A stretch of DNA of 64,000 nucleotides from Poriferisodalis sp965221195 (GCA_965221195.1 OZ244864.1:496001-560000); one strand, 5' to 3'; counted from the stretch's first letter, positions 1 to 8,596 are shown. Numbers and translations: made by a program. The notes: generated by a model from the letters alone, not told the origin.

Positions 1-174
1 CACTTCTTTGGCTTGGCGTCCCAGTTCGGTGCCGGCGGCGACCGCGGAACGCAGCATGTCTCCTGTGGATATGTGAGACACGCCATAACGCTGAACGAGC
101 ATCTCGCACTGGGTTCCCTTGCCGGCACCCTGCTTGCCCAAGATGATCAGCCTCCGGGCAGCGGTGGCAGGCAT
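1..174 (-). CDS. adk: Adenylate kinase, N-terminal part (cut by window edge)
   Basis: Adenylate kinase balances AMP, ADP and ATP in the cytoplasm. Only the first 58 residues are present. The P-loop GKQGAGKGTQ lies at about residues 13-22; most family members read GPPGAGKGTQ, so the KQ is slightly unusual. It is followed by the AMP-side segment with STGDMLR. The ATG overlaps the secY stop by one base (TGATG), which suggests translational coupling. secY followed by adk is a standard arrangement in bacterial spc operons. The 3' part lies beyond base 1. Confidence 0.93.
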   Translation of the reverse strand, partial: MPATAARRLIILGKQGAGKGTQCEMLVQRYGVSHISTGDMLRSAVAAGTELGRQAKEV

Positions 175-1502
175 CAGGCCAAGAATCCTTCGTAGTTGCG
201 CATCAGCAGCTGGCTGTCAACCTGCTTCATGGTCTCCAGTGCAACGCCAGCGGCGATCAGTATCGAGACACCCCCGAAGCCAATGGCGGCACCCGCACCC
301 CCAGAGCCAAGCGCGTCGAGATCGCTGGTCAACGACAGCAGCACGCTGGGCAGGAGCGCCACCAAGGCGATGAACGTGGCGCCCGGCAAGGTGATGCGGT
401 TGAGCACTTTGGCCAAGTACCGCTCGGTTTGTGGTCCTGGCCGGATACCAGGAATAAAGCCGCCTTGTTTGCGGATGTTGTCGGCTTGGCGCACCGGGTC
501 GAATGAAATAGCCGTATAGAAGTAGGCAAAACCCACGATCAACCCGCCAAAGAACAAGATGTACGCAATGTTGTCTGGCTGAGTGAGGTACTCATCAACA
601 GCGGTCTGTAGCCATCCCCAGTTCGCCACGTTGGACAACAGCACCGGCAGGAACAGAATCGAGCTGGCAAAGATGACCGGGATCACCCCCGACTGGTTGA
701 CCTTCAGCGGAATGTAAGTGTTCTGTCCGCCGTAGAGCCGACGGCCCACTTGGCGCCGCGAGAACTGCACCGGAATCCGGCGCTGGCCTTGCTCGATGAA
801 GATGATGGCCACCATCATGCCGATGGCGACGATGACAGCCGCTGCGAGGTACACCGTGCCCTGCACCGCCAGCAAGCGGGCCCCATCGAAGGGGATCGTG
901 GACACCACCGAAGCGAAGATCAACAGCGACATGCCATTGCCCACACCGCGTTGGCTGATCAGCTCGCCCATCCACATGAGCAGCGCTGTGCCCGCAGTGA
1001 GCGACAAAATGACCAAGGCCACTCGGTTGAAGGTGAAATCGGGAATGACGATGACGCCCGCCGTGTTGCCGAGCGCAGTGCCTTGGCCCCGCCCGAAGAT
1101 AAACGTGATGCCGGTGGCCTGCACGAAAGCGATGCCAAGCGTCAGGTAGCGGGTGTACTGCGTTAGCTTCCGCTGGCCCACAGCACCCTGCTGCTGCAAC
1201 TGCTCAAAGCGGGGAATCGCCACAGTGAGAATCTGGATGATGATCGATGCCGTGATGTACGGCATGATCCCTAGAGCAAAGATCGCGAAATTGGTGAGCG
1301 CCCCGCCAGAGAACAGGTTTAACAACGCCAGTACACCGCCAGTGGAAGAAGCCTGCTCGCGCAACGACACGATGGCGTCGAAGTCGATACCTGGCACCGG
1401 CACCTGAGAACCCAGCCGGTACGCCGCGATGATGAACAGAGTGAACATGATCTTCCGGCGCAGATCCTTAATCCGGAAGATGTTGCGCATGTGGCCGAGC
1501 AT
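174..1502 (-). CDS. secY: Protein translocase subunit SecY
   Basis: Central channel subunit of the SecYEG translocon in the inner membrane. It has about 442 residues with the usual ten hydrophobic segments, and starts with the cytosolic RNIFRIKDLRRKI stretch. The conserved plug and early-loop sequence VPVPGID is near residue 37. I prefer the ATG at 1502, because a G-rich ribosome site ends 5 nt upstream. A GTG one codon earlier and an ATG at 1487 are alternatives. The gene follows rplO by only a few bases and overlaps adk by one base. Confidence 0.97.
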   Translation of the reverse strand: MLGHMRNIFRIKDLRRKIMFTLFIIAAYRLGSQVPVPGIDFDAIVSLREQASSTGGVLALLNLFSGGALTNFAIFALGIMPYITASIIIQILTVAIPRFEQLQQQGAVGQRKLTQYTRYLTLGIAFVQATGITFIFGRGQGTALGNTAGVIVIPDFTFNRVALVILSLTAGTALLMWMGELISQRGVGNGMSLLIFASVVSTIPFDGARLLAVQGTVYLAAAVIVAIGMMVAIIFIEQGQRRIPVQFSRRQVGRRLYGGQNTYIPLKVNQSGVIPVIFASSILFLPVLLSNVANWGWLQTAVDEYLTQPDNIAYILFFGGLIVGFAYFYTAISFDPVRQADNIRKQGGFIPGIRPGPQTERYLAKVLNRITLPGATFIALVALLPSVLLSLTSDLDALGSGGAGAAIGFGGVSILIAAGVALETMKQVDSQLLMRNYEGFLA

Positions 1503-1511
1503 CACGACCCC

Positions 1512-2003
1512 CTAGCGATTGGTGTGCTGGTTGCCCCGAGCCGCAGGGCGCGGCCCTCTGAACGTAGGCGGCAGTATCTCAATGCTGCCGCCGGCGGCCT
1601 CAACTGCCGCCCGTGCCGAGACAGACACCGCGTGGGCCTTCACGGTGACCGGTCGTGTGATCTCCCCGCGTCCAAGCACTTTGACCATTGAACCCGCCGA
1701 CACCAAGCCACGTCCCAGCAGCGCCTCAGGTGTCACTTCGTTGAGACCGCTCGCATCGAGCGTGTCGAGGTTCACAGGCTGGTACTCCACCCTAAAGGGG
1801 TTCTTGAAGCCCTTCCGCTTGGGGACGCGAACCTGCAACGGCAGCTGGCCGCCCTCATACCAAACGGGCACGGTTCCCCGTGCCCGGGTGCCCTTGGTGC
1901 CACGGCCTGCTGTCTTGCCGCCCTTGCCGCCGGTGCCCCGAGCTACCCGTTTGGGCTTGCGCTTCGCACCCGGTGGCGGGGTCAGATCATGCAGTCTAAG
2001 CAT
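1512..2003 (-). CDS. rplO: 50S ribosomal protein L15
   Basis: Large-subunit assembly protein of 163 residues. The glycine- and basic-rich N-terminus (RVARGTGGKGGKTAGRGTKG) and the GGQLPLQVRVPKRKGF segment are diagnostic of bacterial L15. The start overlaps the end of rpmD by 8 nt. The C-terminus is longer than in many bacteria and ends with a basic tail (RGPRPAARGNQHTNR). Confidence 0.97.
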   Translation of the reverse strand: MLRLHDLTPPPGAKRKPKRVARGTGGKGGKTAGRGTKGTRARGTVPVWYEGGQLPLQVRVPKRKGFKNPFRVEYQPVNLDTLDASGLNEVTPEALLGRGLVSAGSMVKVLGRGEITRPVTVKAHAVSVSARAAVEAAGGSIEILPPTFRGPRPAARGNQHTNR

Positions 2004-2211
2004 CGCGAAGCTCCCTCGGCGTCTGTGAGGCTGAGACGTTCTCCACTGAGATCAAGTGATTGACCTTGCGAAGCATGCCGCGTATCTCCGGTCGATCCGG
2101 AAGGGTACGGCTACGACCGATCTTTCCAAGGCCGAGTGCCCGAAGAGCACCGCGCGCTTTGGGTTTGGCCCCGATAGCCGAACGTATCTGGGTAACGACG
2201 ATCTGGCTCAT
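1996..2211 (-). CDS. rpmD: 50S ribosomal protein L30
   Basis: Small large-subunit protein of 71 residues, close to the family length of about 60. It shows the L30 pattern: IVVTQIRSAIGAKPKARGALRALGL, then the PEIRGMLRKVNHLISVE helix. It overlaps rpsE upstream by 4 nt (ATGA) and rplO downstream by 8 nt, so it is likely co-translated with both. Some bacteria lack L30; actinobacteria usually keep it. Confidence 0.95.
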   Translation of the reverse strand: MSQIVVTQIRSAIGAKPKARGALRALGLGKIGRSRTLPDRPEIRGMLRKVNHLISVENVSASQTPRELRDA

Positions 2212-2870
2212 GTTGGCGCTCCTGTTGGCGCTCCTGCGGTGGGTTCGCTCAGCTTCCGGGCGCGCTCGGTCTCGCGGTACGCCTCAAGGAGACCTGCGGG
2301 GATGCACTCGGCGGGCGAGAGTCCGCGCAGCTGAGCCACCTCATCTGGACGCTTCAGCGCAGCCAGCCCGGCGATCGTCGCGCGGGCCACATTGATGTGA
2401 TTAGACGAACCCAAGGACTTGGCGAGCACATCGCTGATACCCGCCTCCTCCAAGATTGCTCGTGCTGCACCACCAGCAATGACACCAGTGCCCGGCGCGG
2501 CCGGTTGCAGCAACACCTTGCCGGCACCCATCACTCCAAGCACGGGATGGATGATCGTGGAACCGGCCAATGGCACGTCAAACAGGCTCTTGCGCGCCTC
2601 CTCGGTGCCTTTTTGGATAGCCAGCGGAACCTCTTTCGCTTTGCCGTAGCCCAAGCCCACCCGGCCAGCGCCATCGCCAATCACCACAAGCGCGGAGAAC
2701 GAGAAACGGCGCCCGCCCTTAACCACCTTGGACACACGATTGATGTCGATGACTCTCGACTCGCGCAGGCCTTCATCGCCGCTATTGCGTGGGTTTTCAG
2801 ATTGCCGTTCACGCGTGCGGCGGGGGGGGGTGCGCTGAGACGGTGCCTCAGTCGTTGATGTATCTGCCAC
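2208..2870 (-). CDS. rpsE: 30S ribosomal protein S5
   Basis: Small-subunit protein involved in decoding accuracy; 220 residues. The S5 double-stranded-RNA-like core begins near residue 40 (VIDINRVSKVVKGGRRFSF) and contains GVGLGYGKAKEVP-type sequence. It has an N-terminal extension of about 35 polar, basic residues and a short low-complexity end (TAGAPTGAPT). The start is GTG at 2870, with GGGAGA upstream. A run of nine C on the coding strand (nine G on the plus strand near 2822-2830) lies in the N-terminal extension and is a possible slippage or sequencing-error site. Confidence 0.96.
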   Translation of the reverse strand: MADTSTTEAPSQRTPPRRTRERQSENPRNSGDEGLRESRVIDINRVSKVVKGGRRFSFSALVVIGDGAGRVGLGYGKAKEVPLAIQKGTEEARKSLFDVPLAGSTIIHPVLGVMGAGKVLLQPAAPGTGVIAGGAARAILEEAGISDVLAKSLGSSNHINVARATIAGLAALKRPDEVAQLRGLSPAECIPAGLLEAYRETERARKLSEPTAGAPTGAPT

Positions 2871-2880
2871 GAATTCTCCC

Positions 2881-3240
2881 TTAGAACTTCAGGCCGCCCG
2901 CGCGGGCAGCATCTGCAAGGGCCGCGACGCGGCCGTGGTAGCGGTTGCCGCCGCGGTCGAAGACCACCGACGTTGCGCCAGCCGCCAAGGCACGCTCGGC
3001 GATGAGCCGTCCAACTTCGCCAGCGGCGGTCACGTTGCCTCCGCCAACGGTGGCCAACGCGCTTTCACGGCTTGAAGCAGCAGCCAAAGTGTGGCCTGCC
3101 TCGTCGTCGATGAGTTGGGCACTGATGTGCCGATTCGACCGAAATACCGCGAGGCGTGGCCGAGCAGCGCTGCCCGACACCTTTTTGCGGACACGGCTGC
3201 GGCGCCGAAGAAGCCGTGATGCCTTCGTCTGGGCGCTCAT
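2881..3240 (-). CDS. rplR: 50S ribosomal protein L18
   Basis: 5S-rRNA-binding protein of 119 residues. The L18 features are the RPRLAVFRSNRHISAQLIDD core and the C-terminal RGGNRYHGRVAALADAARAGGLKF. The open frame continues upstream to 3630, but the start at 3240 is right because it is preceded by GGAGGT at a good distance and gives the usual L18 N-terminus (LLRRRSRVRKKVSGS). It is separated from rplF by a short-repeat spacer. Confidence 0.96.
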   Translation of the reverse strand: MSAQTKASRLLRRRSRVRKKVSGSAARPRLAVFRSNRHISAQLIDDEAGHTLAAASSRESALATVGGGNVTAAGEVGRLIAERALAAGATSVVFDRGGNRYHGRVAALADAARAGGLKF

Positions 3241-3316
3241 TGGGGCACCTCCAATGCTGGGCTGGCTGGGGCTGCTGGGTTGCCTAGGGTTGCTGGACTG
3301 ACTGGGGCTACTGGGT
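3241..3316. repeat. Imperfect short tandem repeats between rplF and rplR
   Basis: The spacer is built from variants of a roughly 9-18 nt CTGGGGCTGCTGGGTTG unit (plus-strand reading). Neighbouring gene junctions in this operon are nearly gapless. The same kind of short tandem duplication is seen in several other spacers of this window. I see no gene here; the rplR ribosome site sits at its left end. Confidence 0.7.
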
Positions 3317-3898
3317 TCACTTGGCGGCCTTTCCGGCTTTGCGAAGCACGCGCTCGTCCACGTAGCGAATGCCCTTGCCCTTGTACGGCTCGGGCTTACG
3401 CAACTTGCGGATATTGGCAGCGACCTGTCCAACAAGCTGTTTGTCGATCCCTTTGACGATAATTGAGGTCTGGCTTGGGACTTCAAAAGTGATGCCCTCA
3501 GGTGCCTGCACCGGGACCGTGTGGCTAAAGCCCAGCGACAACTCAAGTGCAGAAGGTCCTCGCGCCGCAGCGCGGTAGCCCACACCGACGATCTGCAACT
3601 CTTTAGAAAAGCCCGTCGAGACGCCTTCAACCATGTTGGCCACCAGTGCCCGGCTCAATCCGTGCAGCGAACGCTGCGACCGGCTGTCGTCGGCCCGGTA
3701 CACGGTGGCGACGTTTTCGTCAACGCTCACCGTGATGCCAGCAGCCAGCTCGCAGGCGAGTTCACCTTGAGGTCCTGTGACCTTCACTGATGCACCCGCT
3801 GTTGCACCGGTACCCGAGCCGGACGCTGATGCCGCAGCCTCAGCAGCAACCGTCACCCCGTCGGGAATCGAAATAGGCGTTTTGCCTACGCGTGACAT
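3317..3898 (-). CDS. rplF: 50S ribosomal protein L6
   Basis: Large-subunit protein near the factor-binding site; 193 residues against about 180 in relatives. It starts MSRVGKTPISIPDGV and ends with the L6 signature PEPYKGKGIRYVDE. The extra length comes from an Ala/Ser/Gly-rich insertion of about 15 residues near positions 21-36 (AAASASGSGTGATAGAS), within the first L6 domain, where relatives have a short turn. The rest of the fold is intact, so the gene is probably functional. Confidence 0.97.
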   Translation of the reverse strand: MSRVGKTPISIPDGVTVAAEAAASASGSGTGATAGASVKVTGPQGELACELAAGITVSVDENVATVYRADDSRSQRSLHGLSRALVANMVEGVSTGFSKELQIVGVGYRAAARGPSALELSLGFSHTVPVQAPEGITFEVPSQTSIIVKGIDKQLVGQVAANIRKLRKPEPYKGKGIRYVDERVLRKAGKAAK

Positions 3899-3907
3899 CG
3901 TTGCCTC

Positions 3908-4312
3908 CTACCAGACGTAGCAGAGAACTTCGCCGCCCACACGGTTGCGGCGGGCTTCACGGTCTGTCATTAGGCCCCGGCTGGTGGAAAGCACGGCGAT
4001 GCCGAGACCTCCAAGCACACGCGGCACCTTGTCTGATTTGGTGTACACACGCAGCCCCGGCTTGGAGACTCGCTGTAGACCGGAGATCGTACGGTCACGG
4101 CCAGATGTGTATTTGAGGTTGATGGTGAGCGTTCGGGTGGGGTCGCCATCGACCCCGGACACCTTGAAGTCGCTCACATAGCCCTCGCGCTTGAGAATCG
4201 CCGCAAGGCGCTCTTTCTGCTTGGAGGACGGCATTGCCACCTGGTCCTTGAACACAGTGTTGGCGTTGCGGATGCGAGTGAGCATGTCCGCAATGGGATC
4301 AGTCATCGCCAT
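3908..4312 (-). CDS. rpsH: 30S ribosomal protein S8
   Basis: 16S-rRNA-binding assembly protein and, in other bacteria, a regulator of the spc operon. It has about 134 residues. It starts MAMTDPIADMLTRIRNAN and ends with the S8 signature STSRGLMTDREARRNRVGGEVLCYVW. The open frame extends further upstream, but the ATG at 4312, just after the S14 gene, has a GAGGG site and gives the standard N-terminus. Confidence 0.97.
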   Translation of the reverse strand: MAMTDPIADMLTRIRNANTVFKDQVAMPSSKQKERLAAILKREGYVSDFKVSGVDGDPTRTLTINLKYTSGRDRTISGLQRVSKPGLRVYTKSDKVPRVLGGLGIAVLSTSRGLMTDREARRNRVGGEVLCYVW

Positions 4313-4322
4313 GAGTCCGCCC

Positions 4323-4508
4323 TCACCAGCTGGCCTTGGTAACGCCGGGCACCTCGCCGGCATGGACCATTTTTCGTAGGCACACTCGACACAGCCCGAA
4401 CTTGCGGTACACCGACCGCGGTCGGCCGCACACGCGGCAACGTGTGTACGCGCGCACCTTGAACTTCGGGGTGCGCTGCTGCTTGTTGATCAGTGCCTTC
4501 TTGGCCAT
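4323..4508 (-). CDS. rpsZ: 30S ribosomal protein S14, zinc-binding type
   Basis: Short, 61-residue S14 of the zinc (C+) type. Two CxxC pairs, CRVCGRP near residue 24 and CRVCLRK near residue 40, form the zinc site. The sequence ends PGVTKASW as in relatives. This form is common in actinobacteria and firmicutes. It lies between rplE and rpsH, as is usual. Confidence 0.97.
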   Translation of the reverse strand: MAKKALINKQQRTPKFKVRAYTRCRVCGRPRSVYRKFGLCRVCLRKMVHAGEVPGVTKASW

Positions 4509-4543
4509 CAGTACTGCCTTTGTGAAATGTGCGAAACAGGACG

Positions 4544-5143
4544 CTATGGGGTTGGGTCCGGTCGGAATGGAAAGCCGAGCGCGGTGAGCAGGGCACGTCC
4601 GCCTGCATCGTCCACGGCCGACGTCACAAGCGTGATGTCCATGCCCCGAACTTGGTTGACCTTGTCGTAATCGATCTCGGGAAAGACCAATTGCTCAGTG
4701 ATGCCGAACGTGTAGTTGCCGTGACCGTCAAAGCTGCGCAGCGACAGCCCGCGAAAGTCGCGGATGCGGGGAATCGCCAATGAGACGAGCCGGTCGTAGA
4801 ACTCCCACATGCGATCCCGGCGAAGCGTTACCCGAGCGCCAATCGCATTTCCCTCGCGCAACTTAAAGCCCGCTATAGAGCGCTTGGCCCTAGTGATCGC
4901 CGGGCGCTGACCGCAGATACGGCTGAGATCATCAACAGCGCCCTCAAGCAAACCTCGGTTGGTCAGTGCTGCGCCGACACCCATGTTCACGCTGATCTTC
5001 GTAAGAGCAGGTACCTGCATGATGTTCGCAAGCTGAAGATCGCGCTGAAGCTGCGGGCGCGCAATGTCACGGTAGAGCGTCTTCATCCGCGGCTCGGGTC
5101 GATCCTGCGGATGGGCCGAAGAAGGTGTCTCGGTCACGCTCAT
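4544..5143 (-). CDS. rplE: 50S ribosomal protein L5
   Basis: 5S-rRNA-binding protein of the central protuberance; 199 residues. Recognisable L5 stretches are KISVNMGVGAA, ITRAKRSIAGFKLREG, IPRIRDFRGL and GNYTFGITEQLVFPEIDYDK. It carries a roughly 19-residue N-terminal extension before the normal start. The start codon overlaps the rplX stop by 4 nt. Confidence 0.97.
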   Translation of the reverse strand: MSVTETPSSAHPQDRPEPRMKTLYRDIARPQLQRDLQLANIMQVPALTKISVNMGVGAALTNRGLLEGAVDDLSRICGQRPAITRAKRSIAGFKLREGNAIGARVTLRRDRMWEFYDRLVSLAIPRIRDFRGLSLRSFDGHGNYTFGITEQLVFPEIDYDKVNQVRGMDITLVTSAVDDAGGRALLTALGFPFRPDPTP

Positions 5144-5478
5144 GGCAGCTCTTCACCCGAGACCCGGTGATAGCGCACCTTGCGACCACCTTCAAAGCGG
5201 AACCCGACCCGGCCTGGCTTGCCGGTGCGTGGGCATACAACTGCAACGTTGGACACGTCGATCGGCAGCAGGTAATCGATGATCTGGCCCTCTTGGTTGC
5301 GCTGCGAGGGGCGCTGGTGCTTACGTCCGACACGCACACCTTCGACCGTCAGGCGGCGCCGCAGCGGGTCAACTGAGACGACTTCGCCCTCGCGGCCTTT
5401 GTCTGGGCCTGATATCACCCGCACAGTGTCACCTTTGCGGACTCGTAGCCGAGGCAGTTGGTTGCGTTGACGTGCCAC
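5140..5478 (-). CDS. rplX: 50S ribosomal protein L24
   Basis: Assembly-initiating large-subunit protein of about 112 residues. The N-terminal KOW motif is RVRKGDTVRVISGPDKGREGEV; the DVSNVAVVCPRTGKPGRVGF segment follows. A GTG at 5484 is possible. However, the AGGAGG site ends 7 nt before the second GTG (5478) and only 1 nt before the first, so I place the start at 5478. It overlaps rplE by 4 nt. Confidence 0.95.
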   Translation of the reverse strand: MARQRNQLPRLRVRKGDTVRVISGPDKGREGEVVSVDPLRRRLTVEGVRVGRKHQRPSQRNQEGQIIDYLLPIDVSNVAVVCPRTGKPGRVGFRFEGGRKVRYHRVSGEELP

Positions 5479-5490
5479 TTCCACACCTCC

Positions 5491-5859
5491 TCAGAGAACT
5501 TCTGGCGCAAGCGACACGATGCGCATGAAGCGCTTGTCGCGCAGCTCGCGGCCGACGGGACCGAAGATGCGAGTGCCGCGCGGTTGGCGGTTGGTGTCGA
5601 CGAGCACGGCCGCGTTCTCGTCGAAGCGTATGTAGCTGCCGTCGGGGCGCCGACGCTCCTTGCGAGTACGCACCACGACGCAGCGCACCACATCGCCCTT
5701 GCGAACCCCAGCGCCCGGGATTGCGTCCTTCACCGTGGCAATAAAAACATCGCCGATTGAGGCGTAGCGACGCCCGGTGCCGCCAAGCACGCGAATGCAT
5801 AACACCTCGCGGGCACCTGAGTTGTCGGCGACTTTCAGTCGGGATTCTTGCTGGATCAT
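5491..5859 (-). CDS. rplN: 50S ribosomal protein L14
   Basis: Highly conserved 122-residue protein at the subunit interface. It starts MIQQESRLKVADNSGAREVLCIRVLGG and ends DKRFMRIVSLAPEVL, both typical of L14. No extension or insertion is seen, in contrast with several neighbouring ribosomal proteins. It follows rpsQ after a 67 nt spacer. Confidence 0.98.
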   Translation of the reverse strand: MIQQESRLKVADNSGAREVLCIRVLGGTGRRYASIGDVFIATVKDAIPGAGVRKGDVVRCVVVRTRKERRRPDGSYIRFDENAAVLVDTNRQPRGTRIFGPVGRELRDKRFMRIVSLAPEVL

Positions 5860-5926
5860 CAGCTGTGCAGTTCTTCTGTGTGAGTTCTGGTGACTTGTTC
5901 GTGTGTCTTTTTATTGACCCACAGGC

Positions 5927-6205
5927 TCAACGAGCCCGTTCGGTGATCTCTAACAAGCGCCAGTTCTTGGTCTTTGAGATGGGGCGGGTCTCCATGACGC
6001 GCACCCGGTCACCTAGACGGGTGTCGCCCTTGGGGTCGTGTACGTAGAGCTTCTTCGTGCGCTGCACGGTCTTGTGGTAACGCGGGTGGCGCACGCGCTC
6101 AGTAACGGAGACCACAGCGGTGCTGTCCATCTTGGTTGAGGTGACGATGCCCTCACGGACTTTGCGCCGGTTACGCCCACCGGTGGGTGGCGGTTCTGCG
6201 TTCAT
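5927..6205 (-). CDS. rpsQ: 30S ribosomal protein S17
   Basis: 16S-rRNA-binding protein of 92 residues. It contains the OB-fold signature VREGIVTSTKMDSTAVVSVTERVRHPRY and the end RVRVMETRPISKTKNWRL. The N-terminus has a few extra residues before the core. The start overlaps the rpmC stop by 4 nt (ATGA). Confidence 0.97.
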   Translation of the reverse strand: MNAEPPPTGGRNRRKVREGIVTSTKMDSTAVVSVTERVRHPRYHKTVQRTKKLYVHDPKGDTRLGDRVRVMETRPISKTKNWRLLEITERAR

Positions 6206-6552
6206 GGTGCATCTCCTGTCGAGGTTGAGGCGGGCGAGGCGTGGTCTTGGACTTCGTCTTGAGCTTCGTCTTGGGCTTCACTGTGAGAGGCTTCGGCACT
6301 CTGAGTGGCATCAGCGGGCACAGCCGAGGTCGGCGTAGTGCTCAGCAGCGCTTCAGCGGCAGCAATTTCACGTTCTCGCAGCACAGTGTGGATGCGTGCA
6401 ATGTCACGCCTAGTAACGGAGATCTTCGCGGAGTTATCGAGTTGCGATGTGGCGAACGCGAACCGCAGATTGAAGAGTTCCTTGCGAGCGCTCTCTAGTT
6501 CGTCAAGCAGTTGGTCGTCAGACAGCGTGCGAAGCGTCGCAGCCTTAGCCAT
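6202..6552 (-). CDS. rpmC: 50S ribosomal protein L29 with acidic C-terminal tail
   Basis: L29 lies at the peptide exit tunnel. The first 65 or so residues are a normal L29 (LRTLSDDQLLDELESARKELFNLRFAFATSQL, then RRDIARIHTVLRERE). The remaining 50 or so residues are a Ser/Ala/Glu/Asp-rich tail, so the protein has 116 residues against the usual 60-70. The tail DNA contains a repeated 12 nt unit (encoding EAQDEAQDEVQD). It is flanked by a 1 nt overlap with rplP and a 4 nt overlap with rpsQ. Confidence 0.95.
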   Translation of the reverse strand: MAKAATLRTLSDDQLLDELESARKELFNLRFAFATSQLDNSAKISVTRRDIARIHTVLREREIAAAEALLSTTPTSAVPADATQSAEASHSEAQDEAQDEVQDHASPASTSTGDAP

Positions 6553-6968
6553 CAGATGGCCTCCTCTCGCGAAATCACGCGAGCTCGCACAGGCAACTTC
6601 TGGATGGCGCGCTCCATGGCGCTGCGGGCTAGCTCGGCATCTACTCCGCCCAGCTCAAACATGACGCGGCCCGGTTTCACCACAGCTACCCATTTTTCTG
6701 GGTTGCCCTTGCCTGAACCCATACGAGTCTCTGCGGGCTTGGCCGTAACTGGCTTGTCGGGGAAGATGTTGATCCACACCTTGCCGCCACGCTTGACGTG
6801 CCGGGTCATGGCGATGCGGGCGGCCTCAATCTGGCGTGCGGTGATCCAACCCGGCTCAAGCGCCTGGATGCCGTAGTCGCCAAAATGCACCACCGTGCCG
6901 CCCTTGGTACGACCCTTTGTGCGGCCGCGATGTGCCTTGCGGTGCTTCACCTTGCGGGGCATCAACAT
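6552..6968 (-). CDS. rplP: 50S ribosomal protein L16
   Basis: Protein near the peptidyl-transferase centre; 138 residues. It starts MLMPRKVKHRKAHRGRTKG, followed by the L16 signatures YGIQALEPGWITARQIEAAR and KPAETRMGSGKGNPE. Start and stop each overlap the adjacent gene by one base (TGATG), indicating tight coupling with rpsC and rpmC. Confidence 0.98.
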   Translation of the reverse strand: MLMPRKVKHRKAHRGRTKGRTKGGTVVHFGDYGIQALEPGWITARQIEAARIAMTRHVKRGGKVWINIFPDKPVTAKPAETRMGSGKGNPEKWVAVVKPGRVMFELGGVDAELARSAMERAIQKLPVRARVISREEAI

Positions 6969-7855
6969 CAGTCGTCCCCCGGCCTGAAGTTGGGCGTCTG
7001 GGCCTGATCCCGCGTCGCTCGTTCGATCTGTTCTTCCTCTTCGAGCAGACGCTCAAACTCGGGATCGGCCTCGCGCAAAAGCGGGACAGGCTCTTCGGGC
7101 AAATCTTCGAGATCGCTGCGGCGGCCAGCCGACGACACAACACCAGCAGGAAGTGAGCTTTCGCCGGAGGTCTGCCCCGTCGCCATCGCAGCCTCACGGT
7201 GAATGCGATCATCGGAAGACACCTTGTAGGGGAGAATGTCGCCCTTGTAGAGCCACACCTTGACGCCGATGCGGCCTGCGGTGGTGCGAGCCTCGCGGAA
7301 GCCGTAGTCGATATCAGCACGCAGTGTGTGCAACGGCACGCGGCCCTCGCGGTACCACTCGGTACGTGCCATCTCAGAGCCGCCGAGCCGACCGGAGCAC
7401 TGCACTCGGATGCCGAGCGCGCCGGCCTTCTGGGCGTTCTGCACCGCGCGTTTCATGGCCCGACGGAAGGCGACACGGCCAGCAAGTTGATCTGCCACCC
7501 CTTGGGCGATGAGGGCTGCTTCGAGTTCAGGCTGCTTGATTTCTTGAATGTTGAGCTGAACTTTGGGATTACCGGAGATCTTGCCGAGCTTGGTGCGCAG
7601 GCGGTCGGCCTCGCTCCCGCGGCGTCCAATGACGATGCCCGGGCGGGCAGTATGCACATCAATCCTCAAGCGGTCCCGGGTCCGCTCCACCTCAATGCGG
7701 CTGATAGCTGCGTGCGGCAGTTCGGTCCGTAGGAAATCGCGGATCTTCCAATCCTCAATGAGATAGTCCTGATACTCCTTGTCGGCGTACCAACGCGACT
7801 TCCAATCGGTGGTGATTCCCAAGCGGAAACCGTACGGGTTGACCTTCTGACCCAT
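6968..7855 (-). CDS. rpsC: 30S ribosomal protein S3 with extended C-terminus
   Basis: S3 forms part of the mRNA entry channel. Residues 1-210 are standard: MGQKVNPYGFRLGI start, KH domain with VIGRRGSEADRLRTKLGK, and the C-terminal domain with GGSEMARTEWYREGRVPLHTLRADI and GVKVWLYKGDI. About 75 further residues form an acidic tail rich in Glu, Asp and Arg (SDLEDLPEEPVPLLREADPE), giving 295 residues. The tail is not typical of the minimal family. Confidence 0.96.
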   Translation of the reverse strand: MGQKVNPYGFRLGITTDWKSRWYADKEYQDYLIEDWKIRDFLRTELPHAAISRIEVERTRDRLRIDVHTARPGIVIGRRGSEADRLRTKLGKISGNPKVQLNIQEIKQPELEAALIAQGVADQLAGRVAFRRAMKRAVQNAQKAGALGIRVQCSGRLGGSEMARTEWYREGRVPLHTLRADIDYGFREARTTAGRIGVKVWLYKGDILPYKVSSDDRIHREAAMATGQTSGESSLPAGVVSSAGRRSDLEDLPEEPVPLLREADPEFERLLEEEEQIERATRDQAQTPNFRPGDD

Positions 7856-7857
7856 AA

Positions 7858-8532
7858 TCAGTTCTTTTCTTCAGGATCGGTGGCTTCGGGATCGTCGGCT
7901 TGAGAAGCGACAGCAGGAGGATCGCCAGCGGGAACAGCCTCGGTGGCGGCGGCGGAAGGATCGCTCACTTCGTGGTCGCTGGTCTCGCTGGGGGGGTTCG
8001 GCTCGGCGCTGTCAACAGGGTTGTCAGCAGGATCGTCAGAGGCTGCGTCTGACTCACTGTCGCTTGCGTCAGCTGCACGACTGGCGGCGACACGCGCGGC
8101 ACGGGCCGCAGCGGCAGTCTGTGAGCCCGAAGCGGCCAAGCGGGTCTCACGCATCTCAAGTTCCTCGGGACTGAGCTGCGCCACAATCACCGTGATGTGG
8201 CATGTCTGCTTGTGAATGCGCGTGGCGCGGCCCCGCGCCCGCGGTCGCCACCGCTTCAGTACCGGTCCGGTGTCGGCCCAGCATTCGGCCACATACAGCT
8301 CATCGGCGTCGAGTTGTTCGTTGTTCGTGGCGTTCGCCACGGCGCTCTCAAGCACTTTGGACACCACCTCGGCGGCACCGCGTTCGCAAAAACGCAAACG
8401 GTCGCGGGCAAGGGCAAGGTCCTCATCACGGATGAGATCAAGCACGACACGGGCCTTGGAGGCCGACAACCGTCCATAGCGAAGCGTCGCCTTCGCCCCG
8501 GCGATGACATCTAGATCAATGAGGCCGCTCAT
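7858..8532 (-). CDS. rplV: 50S ribosomal protein L22 with long acidic tail
   Basis: L22 lines the exit tunnel. The conserved core covers about residues 10-130 (SASKARVVLDLIRDEDLALARDRLRF; VAECWADTGPVLKRWRPRARGRATRIHKQTCHITVIV, here in part). It is followed by about 85 residues rich in Ala, Ser, Asp, Glu and Pro ending DPEEKN, so the protein is nearly twice the normal length. The ATG at 8532 is placed 5 nt after GGGAGG; a GTG at 8535 is too close to it. Confidence 0.95.
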   Translation of the reverse strand: MSGLIDLDVIAGAKATLRYGRLSASKARVVLDLIRDEDLALARDRLRFCERGAAEVVSKVLESAVANATNNEQLDADELYVAECWADTGPVLKRWRPRARGRATRIHKQTCHITVIVAQLSPEELEMRETRLAASGSQTAAAARAARVAASRAADASDSESDAASDDPADNPVDSAEPNPPSETSDHEVSDPSAAATEAVPAGDPPAVASQADDPEATDPEEKN

Positions 8533-8596
8533 CACCGCCTCCCTAGTTCACGTCGGGCGCGTGACTTGAGCGTCACCGTGGCAATGAACCCGCTCA